Source: Candidatus Epulonipiscium sp. (GTDB lineage Bacteria; Bacillota; Clostridia; Lachnospirales; Defluviitaleaceae). From it: 64,000 nucleotides of DNA. The notes below the pieces were generated by a model that saw nothing but the letters and a program-made list of their open reading frames with translations, searched no databases and had not been told where the DNA came from. This document shows positions 1-9,690 of the stretch, one piece after another. Position numbers and translations under genes: made by a program. The stretch covers positions 1 through 64,000 of the forward strand of contig JAAYPH010000019.1 in NCBI GenBank assembly GCA_012519955.1. The letters are read 5' to 3'. The number at the start of each line of letters is the position of its first letter. Position 1 is the first letter of the stretch.

Positions 1-134
1 GGTTTATTAAGTGCGCCCAAAAATAAGAAAATAATAAGAAAATTTAATTTCAACATTAAAATAAGCTCAAACCCAATAATGGAGCGGGATTTTAAATAAT
101 CCCACCCCAACTATTGACAAAGAGCCTTATATGA

Positions 135-206
135 AGCGCGAGACGGGATTCGAACCCGCGACCCTCGCCTTGGCAAGGCGATGCTCCACCACTGAGCCAC
201 TCGCGC
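135..206 (-). tRNA. tRNA-Gly (GCC)
   Basis: Read on the minus strand this folds as a 72-nt cloverleaf. The acceptor stem is GCGCGAG (206-200) with its partner at 142-136. The anticodon loop TTGCCAA gives anticodon GCC, the T-arm contains GGTTCGAATCC, and the discriminator is U, as expected for glycine. The 3' CCA is not encoded. A sigma-A-type promoter lies just upstream on the same strand. Confidence 0.97.
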
Positions 207-245
207 ATATCATAATTGCTTATTCATTTATCCAATGCACATTAT

Positions 246-274
246 AGTATAATATAAGCTTGAGATAATGTCAA
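246..274 (-). promoter_or_regulatory. Sigma-A promoter of tRNA-Gly
   Basis: On the minus strand the -35 is TTGACA (274-269) and the -10 is TATACT (251-246), separated by 17 bases. The -10 ends about 40 bases before the mature tRNA 5' end, which leaves a short 5' leader for RNase P to remove. Confidence 0.75.
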
Positions 275-405
275 TAGATTAAAAAATGATTTAGCTTTGA
301 AGGGCACTTTGTTCTTTTTTATAGAATATGATAATATAGTATATAAATTCCTAAGTATGGAAACCTTTTTAATGAGTAATCAAACACGTAAATGGAGTGT
401 TGTTT

Positions 406-687
406 ATGATTATTGGAGCGTGCAAGATTTATTTTCGAGCATCCTGGGTATCCTCATTAAAAGAAAAGAGGATGATTCTAAAAAGCATCATAAGCAAAGT
501 AAAACATCGCTTTAATGTATCCATCGCTGAAATAGAAATGCAGGATTCCCATCAAAACGGAGTGATAGGGTTTGCCTGTGTCTCACAGGAGACCCAGCAT
601 GCCGATCAAATAATTCAAAATGTAATCAACTATATAGAAAATAATATTGAAGCTGAAATTTATGATATCGAAATAGAAATCATATGA
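406..687 (+). CDS. DUF503 family protein (YlxP-like)
   Basis: A 93-residue protein with the N-terminal signature MIIGACKI followed by SLKEKRMILKSI, typical of DUF503/YlxP proteins. In Bacillus the ylxP gene sits in the nusA-infB-rbfA region, and the family is small, cytosolic and of unproven function, with RNA or ribosome association suspected. The ATG at 406 was chosen because GGAG at 394-397 lies at good spacing; an in-frame GTG at 397 overlaps that site. It stands alone here, between tRNA-Gly and the tig operon, not in the infB neighbourhood. Length is normal for the family. Confidence 0.85.
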   Translation: MIIGACKIYFRASWVSSLKEKRMILKSIISKVKHRFNVSIAEIEMQDSHQNGVIGFACVSQETQHADQIIQNVINYIENNIEAEIYDIEIEII

Positions 688-691
688 CGCC

Positions 692-720
692 TTGACGTTG
701 TTTTTTTTATTAGATATAAT
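692..720 (+). promoter_or_regulatory. Sigma-A promoter for tig-clpP-clpX
   Basis: The -35 is TTGACG (692-697), the spacer is 17 bases and the -10 is a perfect TATAAT (715-720). Transcription would start near 727 and leave a 5' UTR of about 160 nt before tig. A second TATAAT at 785-790 has no well-spaced -35. No CtsR (GGTCAAA repeats) or CIRCE operator was seen in the leader. Confidence 0.7.
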
Positions 721-888
721 GTTTTGGAAACTGGTAATAATAAAGAAAATATGCATTTTAGTAGATTTACAGTTTAGCATATGATATAATGTCTAAATGG
801 CTATTTGTAATTTTTACATTACAAAATACTATGTGCACCTGATAAAGCTATGTACATAGATTAAAATATCGTTCAAGGAGGACAAAGA

Positions 889-2175
889 ATGAGTTCGCAG
901 TTAGAAAGATTAGAAAATAATCAAGTTAAATTGACAATTGAAGTATCGGCAGCAAGATTTGAAGAAGGCATGCAATATGCCTACAATAAAAATAAAAAAC
1001 ATATTTCAATTCCTGGATTCCGTAAAGGAAAAGCTCCAAGAGCATTTGTAGAAAAAGCTTATGGCCCAGAGATTTTTTATGAAGATGCTGTTAATTATGT
1101 AATTCCTGATGCATATGAAGCGGCAGTTAAAGAACACAATTTAGAAGTTGTGTCAAGACCTGAATTCGATGTTGAAAAAATAGAAAAAGGTCAGGATTTA
1201 GTGCTTACTGCTGTTGTAACAGTAAAGCCTGAAGTAACATTAGGTCAATATAAAGAAGTTGAAGTACCTAAAATGGACGTTGAAGTGAAAGACGAAGAAA
1301 TTGAAGAAGAATTAAAGAAAGTTCAAGACCAAAATGCCCGTATTATTACGGTAACAGACCGTCCTGTAAAAGATGGAGATGAAGTTGTTATAGATTTTGA
1401 AGGATTTATAGATGGAGCAGCTTTCGAAGGTGGAAAGGGAACAGATTACTCTCTTAAAATAGGTTCTCACAGCTTTATCGATACTTTTGAAGAACAATTA
1501 ATTGGGGCAAATGTTGGAGACGAGTTGGATGTAAATGTTACTTTCCCTGAAGACTATCATCAAAAGGATTTATCAGGAAAGCCAGCTTTATTTAAAGTAA
1601 AAGTTAAAGAAATTAAAGAAAAAGAACTTCCAGCATTAGATGATGAATTTGCAAAGGATGTTTCCGAATTTGAAACTTTAGATGAATACAAACAAGATAT
1701 TAAGGCAAAACTGTTAGAGCAAAAAGAAAAAGCTGCTAAGTTAGAAAAAGAAAGAAATGCCATTGAAAAAGTCATTGAAAATGCAAAAATGGATGTACCG
1801 GAAGTAATGATTAATAATCAAATTGATCAAATGGTACAAGACTTTAGCATGAGAATGAAATATCAAGGCTTGCCTATTGAGCAATATCTTCAATTTACAG
1901 GACAAACAATGGAAACTCTTAAAGCAAACTTCCGTTCAGATGCAGAGTTCCAGGTTAAAGCAAGATTAGTTCTTGAAGAAATTGCTAAGGCTGAAAACAT
2001 TGAAGTAACTGATGAAGAACTTAATGATGAATTCAAGAAAATGGCAGAACAATACCAGATGGAATTAGACAAATTATTAAGCACTGTAGGAGATGCAGAA
2101 AAAGAATCCGTAAGAGAAGATATCAAAATCAGAAAAGCGGTTGACTTGGTAGTAAATAGTGCTAAAGAAAACTAA
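889..2175 (+). CDS. tig: Trigger factor, ribosome-associated chaperone and peptidyl-prolyl isomerase
   Basis: A 428-residue protein of normal trigger factor length. The N-terminal ribosome-binding domain carries the signature GFRKGKAPRAF (about residues 44-54), which docks on ribosomal protein L23. A central FKBP-type domain follows at about 150-245 (DGDEVVIDFEGFIDG). The helical C-terminal chaperone domain has the usual charged arms. The start has an excellent ribosome-binding site (AAGGAGG). It is first of a tig-clpP-clpX run, the common Firmicutes order, which couples nascent-chain folding with the ClpXP protease. Confidence 0.98.
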   Translation: MSSQLERLENNQVKLTIEVSAARFEEGMQYAYNKNKKHISIPGFRKGKAPRAFVEKAYGPEIFYEDAVNYVIPDAYEAAVKEHNLEVVSRPEFDVEKIEKGQDLVLTAVVTVKPEVTLGQYKEVEVPKMDVEVKDEEIEEELKKVQDQNARIITVTDRPVKDGDEVVIDFEGFIDGAAFEGGKGTDYSLKIGSHSFIDTFEEQLIGANVGDELDVNVTFPEDYHQKDLSGKPALFKVKVKEIKEKELPALDDEFAKDVSEFETLDEYKQDIKAKLLEQKEKAAKLEKERNAIEKVIENAKMDVPEVMINNQIDQMVQDFSMRMKYQGLPIEQYLQFTGQTMETLKANFRSDAEFQVKARLVLEEIAKAENIEVTDEELNDEFKKMAEQYQMELDKLLSTVGDAEKESVREDIKIRKAVDLVVNSAKEN

Positions 2176-2194
2176 TCAGTAGATAGATACTGAT
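2175..2194 (+). other. tig-clpP intercistronic hairpin
   Basis: A perfect 7-bp inverted repeat, ATCAGTA / TACTGAT, with a 6-base loop directly after the tig stop codon. It has no U-tract, so it is unlikely to be a complete terminator. It could mark an RNA processing or stability site between tig and clpP. Confidence 0.4.
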
Positions 2195-2221
2195 AAAAGT
2201 AAGTATAAGGAGGAGTGCTGT

Positions 2222-2806
2222 ATGAGCTTAGTGCCAGTTGTTGTTGAACAGACCAATAGAGGAGAACGATCCTATGATATTTATTCCAGACTGCTAAAAG
2301 ACAGAATCATTTTCCTTGGTGAAGAAATCAACGATATTACGGCAAACCTAGTTGTTGCACAGCTTTTATTTCTAGAAGCAGAAGATCCTGATAAGGATAT
2401 TCATTTATACATTAATAGTCCTGGTGGCTCTATTACAGCAGGTATGGCAATATATGATACAATGCACTATATTAAACCGGATGTATCCACTATTTGTATA
2501 GGTATGGCTGCCAGCATGGGTGCTTTCCTGCTCAGTGGCGGAGCAAAAGGAAAGAGATTTGCTGTTCCTAATGCAGAAGTCATGATTCATCAGCCTTTAG
2601 GAGGAGCTAGAGGTCAAGCTACCGATATTCAAATTCATGCAGAGCATATCCTTAAGATCAAGAGAAAAATGAATCAAATGTTAAGTGAAAATACCGGGCA
2701 ACCCCTTGAAAAAATTGAGAGAGATGTAGAAAGAGATTATTTCATGTCCGCACAGGAAGCAAAAGAATATGGGCTGATTGATGAAGTGATTTCTTCAAGG
2801 AAGTAG
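2222..2806 (+). CDS. clpP: ATP-dependent Clp protease proteolytic subunit
   Basis: A 194-residue serine peptidase of family S14. The catalytic triad is visible: Ser98 in GMAASMGAF, His123 in MIHQPLGG and Asp172 in VERDYFM. The glycine-rich SPGGSI oxyanion motif is at about residues 66-71. ClpP forms a double heptamer that degrades substrates unfolded by ClpX, encoded 21 bases downstream, or by other Clp ATPases. The ribosome-binding site is AAGGAGG. Nothing is missing or unusual. Confidence 0.98.
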   Translation: MSLVPVVVEQTNRGERSYDIYSRLLKDRIIFLGEEINDITANLVVAQLLFLEAEDPDKDIHLYINSPGGSITAGMAIYDTMHYIKPDVSTICIGMAASMGAFLLSGGAKGKRFAVPNAEVMIHQPLGGARGQATDIQIHAEHILKIKRKMNQMLSENTGQPLEKIERDVERDYFMSAQEAKEYGLIDEVISSRK

Positions 2807-2827
2807 TAAATAATAAGAGGTGAGTTA

Positions 2828-4123
2828 ATGGCTGGAAGATATGAAGAGAAAAAACAGCTTAAGTGTTCATTTTGCGGAAAAAACCAGGAACAAGTAAGAC
2901 GCTTAATTGCTGGCCCTGGAGTATATATATGTGATGAATGTATTGAGCTGTGCTCCGAAATCATTGAAGAAGAATTCGATGAACTTCCTGAGAATAGTGA
3001 AGTTTCTAAGGTTCCTAAACCAAAAGAAATCAAGGCTGTACTGGACGAATATGTTATAGGACAAGATAAAGCTAAAAAAGCCCTTGCGGTTGCAGTATAT
3101 AATCATTATAAAAGAATCTATTCAGATGATCGCTACGACGATGTGGAACTGCAAAAAAGTAATATTTTGATGCTTGGTCCTACAGGTTCAGGTAAAACAC
3201 TTCTCGCACAAACCTTAGCCAAAATGTTAAATGTTCCATTTGCTATAGCAGATGCAACTTCATTGACAGAGGCTGGGTATGTTGGTGAAGACGTAGAGAA
3301 TATCTTGCTGAAACTTATTCAAGCAGCCGATTATGATATTGAAAGAGCAGAACAAGGTATTATATATATTGATGAAATTGACAAAATTGCCCGTAAATCC
3401 GATAATCCGTCCATAACAAGAGACGTTAGCGGCGAAGGTGTACAGCAAGCGCTTCTTAAAATCCTGGAGGGAACTGTAGCTTCTGTTCCGCCTCAAGGGG
3501 GAAGAAAGCATCCTCATCAGGAATTTATTCAGATTGACACTACAAATATTTTGTTTATTTGTGGTGGAGCTTTTGACGGAATCGATAAGATTATTGAAAA
3601 AAGAATCGGTAAAAAGGGAATGGGCTTTGGTGCGGAAGTAAAAAGCAAAAAAGAAAAAGATATCGGAGAAATTCTGAATAATCTTTTACCGCAGGATTTG
3701 CTGAAATTTGGTCTTATTCCTGAATTTATCGGTCGGGTACCTGTTATTGTTACTTTAAATAGTTTAGATGAAGAAGCTCTTATCCAAATTTTAACGGAAC
3801 CTAAGAACGCATTGATTAAACAATATAAGAAGCTGTTTGAAATGGATGACGTTATTATTGAATTTGAAAAGGAAGCACTTAATTTAATAGCTAAAAAAGC
3901 TATTGAGAGAGAAACTGGTGCCAGAGGTTTAAGAGCAATTATTGAAGAAATGATGACGGATGTAATGTATGAAATACCTTCTACAAAAGACGTAGAAAAA
4001 TGTATTATTACGAAAGAAACCGTTGAATCAAAGAAAATGCCGGAGCTTATTATAAACCCAAATAAACAGCCTATTAAGAAGCCAAAGAAGAAAAGAACTA
4101 AAAGAGGAGAATCAGCCTCATAA
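2828..4123 (+). CDS. clpX: ClpX, AAA+ unfoldase of the ClpXP protease
   Basis: A 431-residue AAA+ protein. The N-terminal zinc-binding domain has four cysteines (C13, C16, C35, C38). Walker A is GPTGSGKT at 117-124 and Walker B is IIYIDEIDK with D182/E183. A GMGFG stretch near residue 270 is the ClpP-docking loop (IGF-like). The lysine-rich C-terminus (PKKKRTKRG) is common in clostridial ClpX. It recognises tagged or damaged proteins and threads them into ClpP. It is the last gene of the tig-clpP-clpX transcript, followed by a terminator. Confidence 0.98.
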   Translation: MAGRYEEKKQLKCSFCGKNQEQVRRLIAGPGVYICDECIELCSEIIEEEFDELPENSEVSKVPKPKEIKAVLDEYVIGQDKAKKALAVAVYNHYKRIYSDDRYDDVELQKSNILMLGPTGSGKTLLAQTLAKMLNVPFAIADATSLTEAGYVGEDVENILLKLIQAADYDIERAEQGIIYIDEIDKIARKSDNPSITRDVSGEGVQQALLKILEGTVASVPPQGGRKHPHQEFIQIDTTNILFICGGAFDGIDKIIEKRIGKKGMGFGAEVKSKKEKDIGEILNNLLPQDLLKFGLIPEFIGRVPVIVTLNSLDEEALIQILTEPKNALIKQYKKLFEMDDVIIEFEKEALNLIAKKAIERETGARGLRAIIEEMMTDVMYEIPSTKDVEKCIITKETVESKKMPELIINPNKQPIKKPKKKRTKRGESAS

Positions 4124-4141
4124 AAATATTATATTACAATA

Positions 4142-4172
4142 AAATGTACAGTCGAAAGATTGTACATTTTTT
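4142..4172 (+). terminator. Terminator after clpX
   Basis: Stem AAATGTACA (4142-4150) and TGTACATTT (4161-4169), a 10-base loop and a U-tract. It separates the tig-clpP-clpX transcript from lonB. Confidence 0.8.
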
Positions 4173-4243
4173 ATATCATAAAAACTTCCTGATTGTGCAT
4201 ACTATACGTAAATCATCTAGGATGCATGATAGGAGGATATTTT

Positions 4244-5911
4244 GTGAGCGAGATCTTAATTTATATTCAATTTGTTTTCACAGTTATAATAGGGATCTAT
4301 TTTTTTTCTCTTTTAAAAACGCAGCAGACCACAAAAAATTGTATCGGGAAAGAATCGAAAAAGGAATTAGAAAAATTAAAGAAGTTACGTGCAATTCGTT
4401 TGTCTGAGCCTCTGGCGGAAAAAACACGACCAAGCTCCTTTGAAGAAATCATTGGCCAAAATGATGGACTAAAGGCGTTAAAAGCAGCTTTGTGCGGACC
4501 CAATCCTCAGCATGTTATTATTTACGGACCACCGGGGGTAGGCAAAACTGCAGCTGCCAGAGTGACCTTGGAAGAAGCAAAGAAAATAGCAATTTCTCCT
4601 TTTCAGGAGGATGCCAAATTCATAGAAATGGACGCTACGACTCTAAGGTTCGATGAAAGAGGTATTGCAGACCCTTTAATTGGTTCTGTTCATGATCCAA
4701 TTTATCAAGGGGCTGGGGCATATGGCAGTGCTGGTATTCCTCAGCCAAAGCCAGGAGCGGTAACCAAGGCCCACGGAGGCATTTTATTTATTGACGAAAT
4801 AGGAGAGCTTCATCCAATTCAAATGAATAAATTATTAAAGGTTCTTGAAGACAGAAAGGTATTTTTAGAAAGTGCCTACTATTCTTCAGAAGACAGCAAT
4901 ATCCCATGTCATATCCATGACATCTTTCAAAATGGCTTGCCTGCGGATTTCAGATTAATTGGAGCAACCACAAGAACTCCGGAAGAAATACCTCCTGCCC
5001 TTCGCTCTCGATGCACCGAGATATTCTTTCAACCCCTTACCAAGGATGATGTAGCGAAGATCGTAAAAAATGCGGCGAAAAAAGGAGCTTTTGTCTTGGA
5101 TGATGGCGTAGCCGAGCTGATTACGCATTATGCTGCTAACGGACGGGATGCAGTGAATATCGTGCAAACAGCAGGATGTATAGCTACTATAGAAAATAGA
5201 AAGGAAATTACCATAAAAGACGTTGAATGGGTCATTGAATTTGGACAATATAGCAGGAGACTGGATAAAAAGATTTCCCACGAAAAGGCTATAGGATGTG
5301 TCAATGGCCTGGCGGTTTATGGTGTCCGAATGGGGTCAGTGCTTGAAATTGAAGTTATTGCTCAACCTGCAGAGGAAAAGTCAAAAGGAACCTTAACTGT
5401 AACAGGAATTATTGAAGAAGAAGAATTTAATAAATTAAACGGAAAAATGAAAAGAAGCAGTACTGCCAAAGGGTCGATAGAAAATGTTTTGACTGCTATG
5501 AAAAACACTTTAAATATTAATTATAAAGACTACGATATTCATATCAACTTCCCAGGGGGAATGCCTGTGGATGGACCTTCTGCCGGAATAGCCATATTTA
5601 CTGCAGTATATTCGGCTATTTTAAAGAAACCCATTTCAAATAAAATTGCAATGACCGGTGAGATTTCAATCAGAGGAAACGTTCATCCTGTAGGTGGTGT
5701 CCATGCCAAAATAAATGCAGCAGTAACAGCAGGAATCGAAAAAGTACTTATACCGGAGGACAATTGGCAAGAAACTTTTGAAGATTATAGTATAAAGGTT
5801 ATCCCGGTTAAAAATATTGATGAAGTTCTCAAAGAAGTGTTTAATGAAGCAAAAGATGAAGTGATCTCTAAGCCTGATAGTTCTAAAGTATTGACTGCTC
5901 AAGGGATATAA
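4244..5911 (+). CDS. lonB: LonB, membrane-anchored ATP-dependent protease of sporulating Firmicutes
   Basis: A 555-residue Lon-family protease. The GTG at 4244 was chosen because AGGAGG lies 7 bases upstream; the upstream in-frame ATGs have no site. The N-terminus has one membrane segment (about residues 3-23, VSEILIYIQF onward). An AAA+ module follows with Walker A GPPGVGKTA, and the C-terminal S16 domain has the Ser446 (GPSAG) and Lys489 (VHAKI) dyad. It lacks the long N domain of LonA, which is encoded downstream. In Bacillus LonB is expressed in the forespore under sigma-F, but I could not identify a convincing sigma-F promoter here. Confidence 0.93.
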   Translation: MSEILIYIQFVFTVIIGIYFFSLLKTQQTTKNCIGKESKKELEKLKKLRAIRLSEPLAEKTRPSSFEEIIGQNDGLKALKAALCGPNPQHVIIYGPPGVGKTAAARVTLEEAKKIAISPFQEDAKFIEMDATTLRFDERGIADPLIGSVHDPIYQGAGAYGSAGIPQPKPGAVTKAHGGILFIDEIGELHPIQMNKLLKVLEDRKVFLESAYYSSEDSNIPCHIHDIFQNGLPADFRLIGATTRTPEEIPPALRSRCTEIFFQPLTKDDVAKIVKNAAKKGAFVLDDGVAELITHYAANGRDAVNIVQTAGCIATIENRKEITIKDVEWVIEFGQYSRRLDKKISHEKAIGCVNGLAVYGVRMGSVLEIEVIAQPAEEKSKGTLTVTGIIEEEEFNKLNGKMKRSSTAKGSIENVLTAMKNTLNINYKDYDIHINFPGGMPVDGPSAGIAIFTAVYSAILKKPISNKIAMTGEISIRGNVHPVGGVHAKINAAVTAGIEKVLIPEDNWQETFEDYSIKVIPVKNIDEVLKEVFNEAKDEVISKPDSSKVLTAQGI

Positions 5912-5928
5912 ATCTCTAAAATGTAAAT

Positions 5929-5962
5929 AAAGACCTAATGTTATAAACATTGGGTCTTTTTT
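5929..5962 (+). terminator. Terminator after lonB
   Basis: A 14-bp stem with one G-U pair (5929-5942 with 5946-5959, AAAGACC ends), a 3-base loop and a run of T. It closes the lonB transcript. Confidence 0.85.
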
Positions 5963-5995
5963 CATATATTTTATGTAAATATTTTTAAATATATA

Positions 5996-6025
5996 TTGAG
6001 AAAGCATTTTTACATGTGGTATAAT
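5996..6025 (+). promoter_or_regulatory. Sigma-A promoter of the GNAT gene
   Basis: TTGAGA (5996-6001), an 18-base spacer and TATAAT (6020-6025). It lies about 30 bases before the GTG start of the acetyltransferase. Confidence 0.6.
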
Positions 6026-6053
6026 TTTTAGATATATAGAGGGGGTAGTCAAG

Positions 6054-6542
6054 GTGATTATAGAACAAGCTCAAGTAAAAGATTTGGCTGAAATTCTTTT
6101 GCTTCAAAAGCAGGCTTACGTAAGTGAAGCAGAGTTATATAGCGATTTTCATATGCTACCGCTAACAGAAACACTGGATGAAATTGAAAGAGAGTTTTCG
6201 AAGCATCTTTTTTTAAAGGCCATTATGAACGGAGTGATCATTGGTGCTGTAAGGGCCTATAAGGAAGGGGATACTTGTTACGTAGGAAGATTGGTGGTTC
6301 ATCCTAAATTCCAAAGGCAAGGAATAGGAACTCGATTGATTGAAGAGGTTGAAAGAATTTTTTCAGATTGTACAAGATTTGAAATATTTACCGGTCATAA
6401 AAGTATTAGAAATATCAACTTATATAAAAAGCTTGGATATAAAGAGTTCCAGGTACAGGAAGTATCAAAGCAGCTTCGATATATTTATATGGAAAAAATC
6501 AAACAAGATGATACCCCTTACAATGTGAATAATTGTATTTAA
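6054..6542 (+). CDS. GNAT family N-acetyltransferase
   Basis: A 162-residue single-domain GNAT protein. The acetyl-CoA pyrophosphate loop is RQGIGTRLI after the beta-4 strand GRLVVHPKF, and the C-terminal NINLYKKLGYKEF matches the family's final strand-helix motif. The acceptor substrate cannot be predicted from sequence. The GTG start is preceded by GGGGG. The gene has its own promoter and terminator, so it is a monocistronic unit between the two lon genes. Confidence 0.85.
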   Translation: MIIEQAQVKDLAEILLLQKQAYVSEAELYSDFHMLPLTETLDEIEREFSKHLFLKAIMNGVIIGAVRAYKEGDTCYVGRLVVHPKFQRQGIGTRLIEEVERIFSDCTRFEIFTGHKSIRNINLYKKLGYKEFQVQEVSKQLRYIYMEKIKQDDTPYNVNNCI

Positions 6543-6575
6543 AAAGAGTCGTACATGATATACGTCTCTTTTTTA
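6541..6575 (+). terminator. Terminator after the GNAT gene
   Basis: An AAAAGAG/CTCTTTT outer stem with a CGTA/TACG inner stem, followed by six T residues. Confidence 0.7.
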
Positions 6576-6689
6576 ATTCAGCCTGTACATATTAAACAAT
6601 TTACGGCTATGGGTTTCTATAAAGTATAATGTGATTGGATTAGGTGAAAATATAATCGATGAATTAATGACTATAACAAGTAAATAGGT

Positions 6690-6718
6690 TTGACAATTTA
6701 TACTGAATTACTCATAAT
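6690..6718 (+). promoter_or_regulatory. Sigma-A promoter of lon
   Basis: TTGACA (6690-6695), a 17-base spacer and CATAAT (6713-6718), about 33 bases before the lon start codon. No heat-shock operator repeat was recognised next to it. Confidence 0.7.
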
Positions 6719-6751
6719 TACAAGAGAAATAAATTTTGAGGTGGCAATATA

Positions 6752-9076
6752 ATGAAAAAAGACGACAAGAATCTACTGCAGATGCCTTTAGTGGCATTAA
6801 GAGGACTGAATGTATTTCCTAATATGATTTTACATTTTGACGTAGCCCGTCAAAAATCTATAAAAGCTTTAGAAGAGGCAATGATCAGCGATCAATCAAT
6901 CTTTTTGGTTGCCCAAAAGGAAGCCGAAACGGAAGAACCAGAAAGTAAGGATCTATATACTGTAGGAACAATATCTTCTATCAAGCAGATTTTAAAACTT
7001 CCTACCAATACCATTCGCGTTTTGGTTGAAGGCAATAAAAGAGGACGAATTGTATCATTTGAGCAAGAGGACCCCTATTTTTTAGTGAATGTTGAAGAAT
7101 ACTCCCAGGAGGAGGATTATATAGATGTTAATCAGCAAGCCCTTTTAAGAGCCGGAGCTGAAATTTTTGAAGAATATGCAAAAATTAATAATAGAATTTC
7201 ATCCGATACCATAAGAAATATTATTTCAATGGAAAAACCGGGAGAAATGGCAGATGCTATTGCTTCCAATATTCAACTGAAATTAGAGGACAAGCAAAGA
7301 ATTTTGGGTGCATTTGATGAAGAAGAAAGACTTCTTTTAGTCATTCAAATATTAAAATCTGAAATTGAAATCTTACATGTCCAAAAAGATATTTTAGACA
7401 AGGTCAAGAAAAACATCGATCAATCCCAAAAGGAATACTATCTTAGAGAACAACTGAAAATTATTCAAAATGAGCTGGGAGATCGAGACGGGATACAGGG
7501 AGAAATTAATGAATATAAGGCAAGATTAAATGAAATCAATCCCCCGAAAGAAGTTAAAGAAAAAGTAGAAAAAGAACTCCAAAGAATGTTGAAGATTCCT
7601 GCTGCTTCCGCAGAAAGTGTGGTCGTTAGAAACTATATTGACTGGATATTGGATCTTCCCTGGAGTAAAGAAACGAATGAATCTCATAACATCAAATATG
7701 CAAAAAAGATTTTAGAAAAAGAACATTATGGTTTGGAGAAAGTAAAAGAAAGAATTCTCGAATTCTTATCTATAAGAGAAATGTCTACTAAAGTAAATAG
7801 CCCAATTATATGTTTGGTAGGGCCTCCGGGAGTAGGTAAGACCTCTATTGCACATTCCATTGCAAAAGCCCTTAATCGCAATTATGTAAGAATTTCATTA
7901 GGAGGCGTAAGGGACGAAGCAGAAATCAGGGGACATAGACGTACTTATGTTGGTGCGCTTCCCGGAAGAATCATTCAGGCATTAAAGCAGGCAAAAGCTA
8001 AAAACCCTCTAATGTTATTAGATGAAATCGATAAAATGAGTTCGGATTTTAGAGGCGATCCTTCTGCTGCATTGCTTGAAGTATTAGATGCTGAACAGAA
8101 CCATTCTTTTAGAGATCATTTTATTGAAATGCCCTTTGATTTATCCAAGGTTTTATTTTTAGCAACGGCAAATACCCTTGATACCATACCAAGACCTCTT
8201 TTAGACCGTATGGAGATTATTAATATCTCCAGTTATACAGAAGAAGAAAAATTCCATATCGCCTACAACCATTTAATAGAAAAACAATTAGAAAAGCATG
8301 GAATGACAAAGTCCCAGCTTCGTATAAGCAAGGAAGCTCTAAAAGACATCATTACCTATTATACAAAAGAAGCCGGAGTTCGTAAGCTTGAGAGATGTAT
8401 TGGAGAGTTATGCAGAAAAGCTGCTAAAGAAATCCTAGAAGAAGATAAGAAGTATATTCGTATTACAGAAGCTAACTTGGAAAAATATTTAGGAACTAAA
8501 AAGTATAGGCTGAATAAAATCATGGAAGAAGCAGAAATAGGCATTGCAAGAGGTCTGGCATGGACTCCCGTTGGAGGAGATACCCTTTCAATTGAAGTAA
8601 ATATTATGAAGGGAACCGGGAAGTTTGAGTTAACGGGGCAATTAGGAGATGTGATGAAGGAATCCGCAAAAGCAGCTATAAGCTATATTCGCTCCAAAGC
8701 GGAGGACTTAAGTATTGACAGTGAATTTTATAAAACCATGGATATTCATATCCATATTCCAGAAGGAGCAGTGCCTAAGGATGGACCTTCTGCAGGGATT
8801 ACGATGGCAACTGCAATGATTTCTGCTCTTACAAATCAACCGGTACGCAATGATGTAGGGATGACAGGGGAAATAACCCTTCGCGGAAGAGTACTCCCCA
8901 TTGGAGGATTAAAGGAAAAAGTCCTGGCAGCAAAAGCAGCAGGCATTAAGAAAGTCATTTTGCCCATAGATAATGAAAAAGACCTGAATGAATTATCAGA
9001 TTCCATAAAAGAGAATATGGAGTTTGTTTTGGCAAAGAATATGGAAGAGGTTTTAAATCATGCTATTATTAAATAA
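6752..9076 (+). CDS. lon: Lon (LonA), ATP-dependent endopeptidase La
   Basis: A 774-residue cytosolic Lon of full length. The N-terminal LAN substrate domain (about 10-205) opens with LPLVALRG-type residues (MPLVALRGLNVFPNM). A coiled helical region follows, then an AAA+ module with Walker A GPPGVGKT (357-364). The S16 protease domain has Ser680 (GPSAG) and Lys723 (LKEK), spaced 43 residues apart as in E. coli Lon. It degrades misfolded and regulatory proteins. The yihA GTPase gene begins 11 bases downstream and is probably co-transcribed, the common Firmicutes pairing. Confidence 0.98.
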   Translation: MKKDDKNLLQMPLVALRGLNVFPNMILHFDVARQKSIKALEEAMISDQSIFLVAQKEAETEEPESKDLYTVGTISSIKQILKLPTNTIRVLVEGNKRGRIVSFEQEDPYFLVNVEEYSQEEDYIDVNQQALLRAGAEIFEEYAKINNRISSDTIRNIISMEKPGEMADAIASNIQLKLEDKQRILGAFDEEERLLLVIQILKSEIEILHVQKDILDKVKKNIDQSQKEYYLREQLKIIQNELGDRDGIQGEINEYKARLNEINPPKEVKEKVEKELQRMLKIPAASAESVVVRNYIDWILDLPWSKETNESHNIKYAKKILEKEHYGLEKVKERILEFLSIREMSTKVNSPIICLVGPPGVGKTSIAHSIAKALNRNYVRISLGGVRDEAEIRGHRRTYVGALPGRIIQALKQAKAKNPLMLLDEIDKMSSDFRGDPSAALLEVLDAEQNHSFRDHFIEMPFDLSKVLFLATANTLDTIPRPLLDRMEIINISSYTEEEKFHIAYNHLIEKQLEKHGMTKSQLRISKEALKDIITYYTKEAGVRKLERCIGELCRKAAKEILEEDKKYIRITEANLEKYLGTKKYRLNKIMEEAEIGIARGLAWTPVGGDTLSIEVNIMKGTGKFELTGQLGDVMKESAKAAISYIRSKAEDLSIDSEFYKTMDIHIHIPEGAVPKDGPSAGITMATAMISALTNQPVRNDVGMTGEITLRGRVLPIGGLKEKVLAAKAAGIKKVILPIDNEKDLNELSDSIKENMEFVLAKNMEEVLNHAIIK

Positions 9077-9087
9077 GGAGAGTTTCT

Positions 9088-9690
9088 ATGAATGTAAATA
9101 ACGTAAGCTTAGAGGTAGTGTGTGGAAATCCAAGTCAATTTCCTGATACCCAATTCAATGAAATAGCTTTTGCAGGGAAATCCAATGTAGGAAAATCTTC
9201 TTTGATCAACGCTCTTATTAATCGAAAGGCATTGGCAAGAACCAGCAGCCAGCCCGGCAAAACTCAGACTATAAACTTTTATAATGTAGAAAATAAATTA
9301 TACTTTGTCGATCTTCCCGGCTATGGATTTGCCAAGGTGTCCAAGAATTTAAGGGAAAAATGGGGTAAATTCATAGAAAGTTATTTAACCAAAAGAGAAC
9401 AGCTCAAACAAGTGGTTTTATTAGTGGATATAAGACATGAGCCCAATGAAAATGACAAGATGATGTATGATTGGATTTGCCATTATCAAAATAATGTCCT
9501 GGTAGTTGCTACCAAGGCAGATAAAATTAAAAGAAGCCAAATTCAAAAACAAGTAGCCCTTATTCGTAAAGCGCTTCAAATGGATCCAAATCATGTTATT
9601 ATACCTTTTTCAGCTGAGACGAAACAAGGAAAAGAAGAGATATGGGAAATACTTGACAAATGGGTTCTTGAGGAAGAGAATGAAAAATAA
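9088..9690 (+). CDS. yihA: YihA/EngB (YsxC) ribosome-biogenesis GTPase
   Basis: A 200-residue small GTPase of the TRAFAC class. The G1 loop is GKSNVGKSS (about residues 30-38), G3 is DLPGYG and G4 is TKADK. Bacillus YsxC is essential and acts in late assembly of the 50S subunit. It has an AAGGAGA-type site and follows lon closely. Length and motifs are normal. Confidence 0.96.
   Translation: MNVNNVSLEVVCGNPSQFPDTQFNEIAFAGKSNVGKSSLINALINRKALARTSSQPGKTQTINFYNVENKLYFVDLPGYGFAKVSKNLREKWGKFIESYLTKREQLKQVVLLVDIRHEPNENDKMMYDWICHYQNNVLVVATKADKIKRSQIQKQVALIRKALQMDPNHVIIPFSAETKQGKEEIWEILDKWVLEEENEK

Noticed and set aside
1-134. Possible terminator for tRNA-Gly near 89-107
   Set aside because: A short GGGATT/AATCCC hairpin exists but no U-tract follows on the minus strand; the region holds no supported feature.
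297-515. A 72-residue reading frame overlapping the DUF503 gene
   Set aside because: It has no ribosome-binding site, starts at a TTG and overlaps a well-supported gene in another frame.
727-888. Heat-shock operator (CtsR or CIRCE) in the tig leader
   Set aside because: No GGTCAAA tandem repeat or CIRCE inverted repeat was found there or before lon.
1312-2126. Antisense reading frames of 61-78 residues across tig
   Set aside because: They are shadows of the tig coding sequence, with no ribosome-binding sites and no family features.
4194-4240. Possible sigma-F/G forespore promoter before lonB (GCATA near 4197)
   Set aside because: No acceptable -10 at the right spacing, and the start would fall too close to the ribosome-binding site.
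4193-4243. Upstream extension of LonB by 17 residues
   Set aside because: The ATG at 4193 has no Shine-Dalgarno sequence, while AGGAGG precedes the GTG at 4244.
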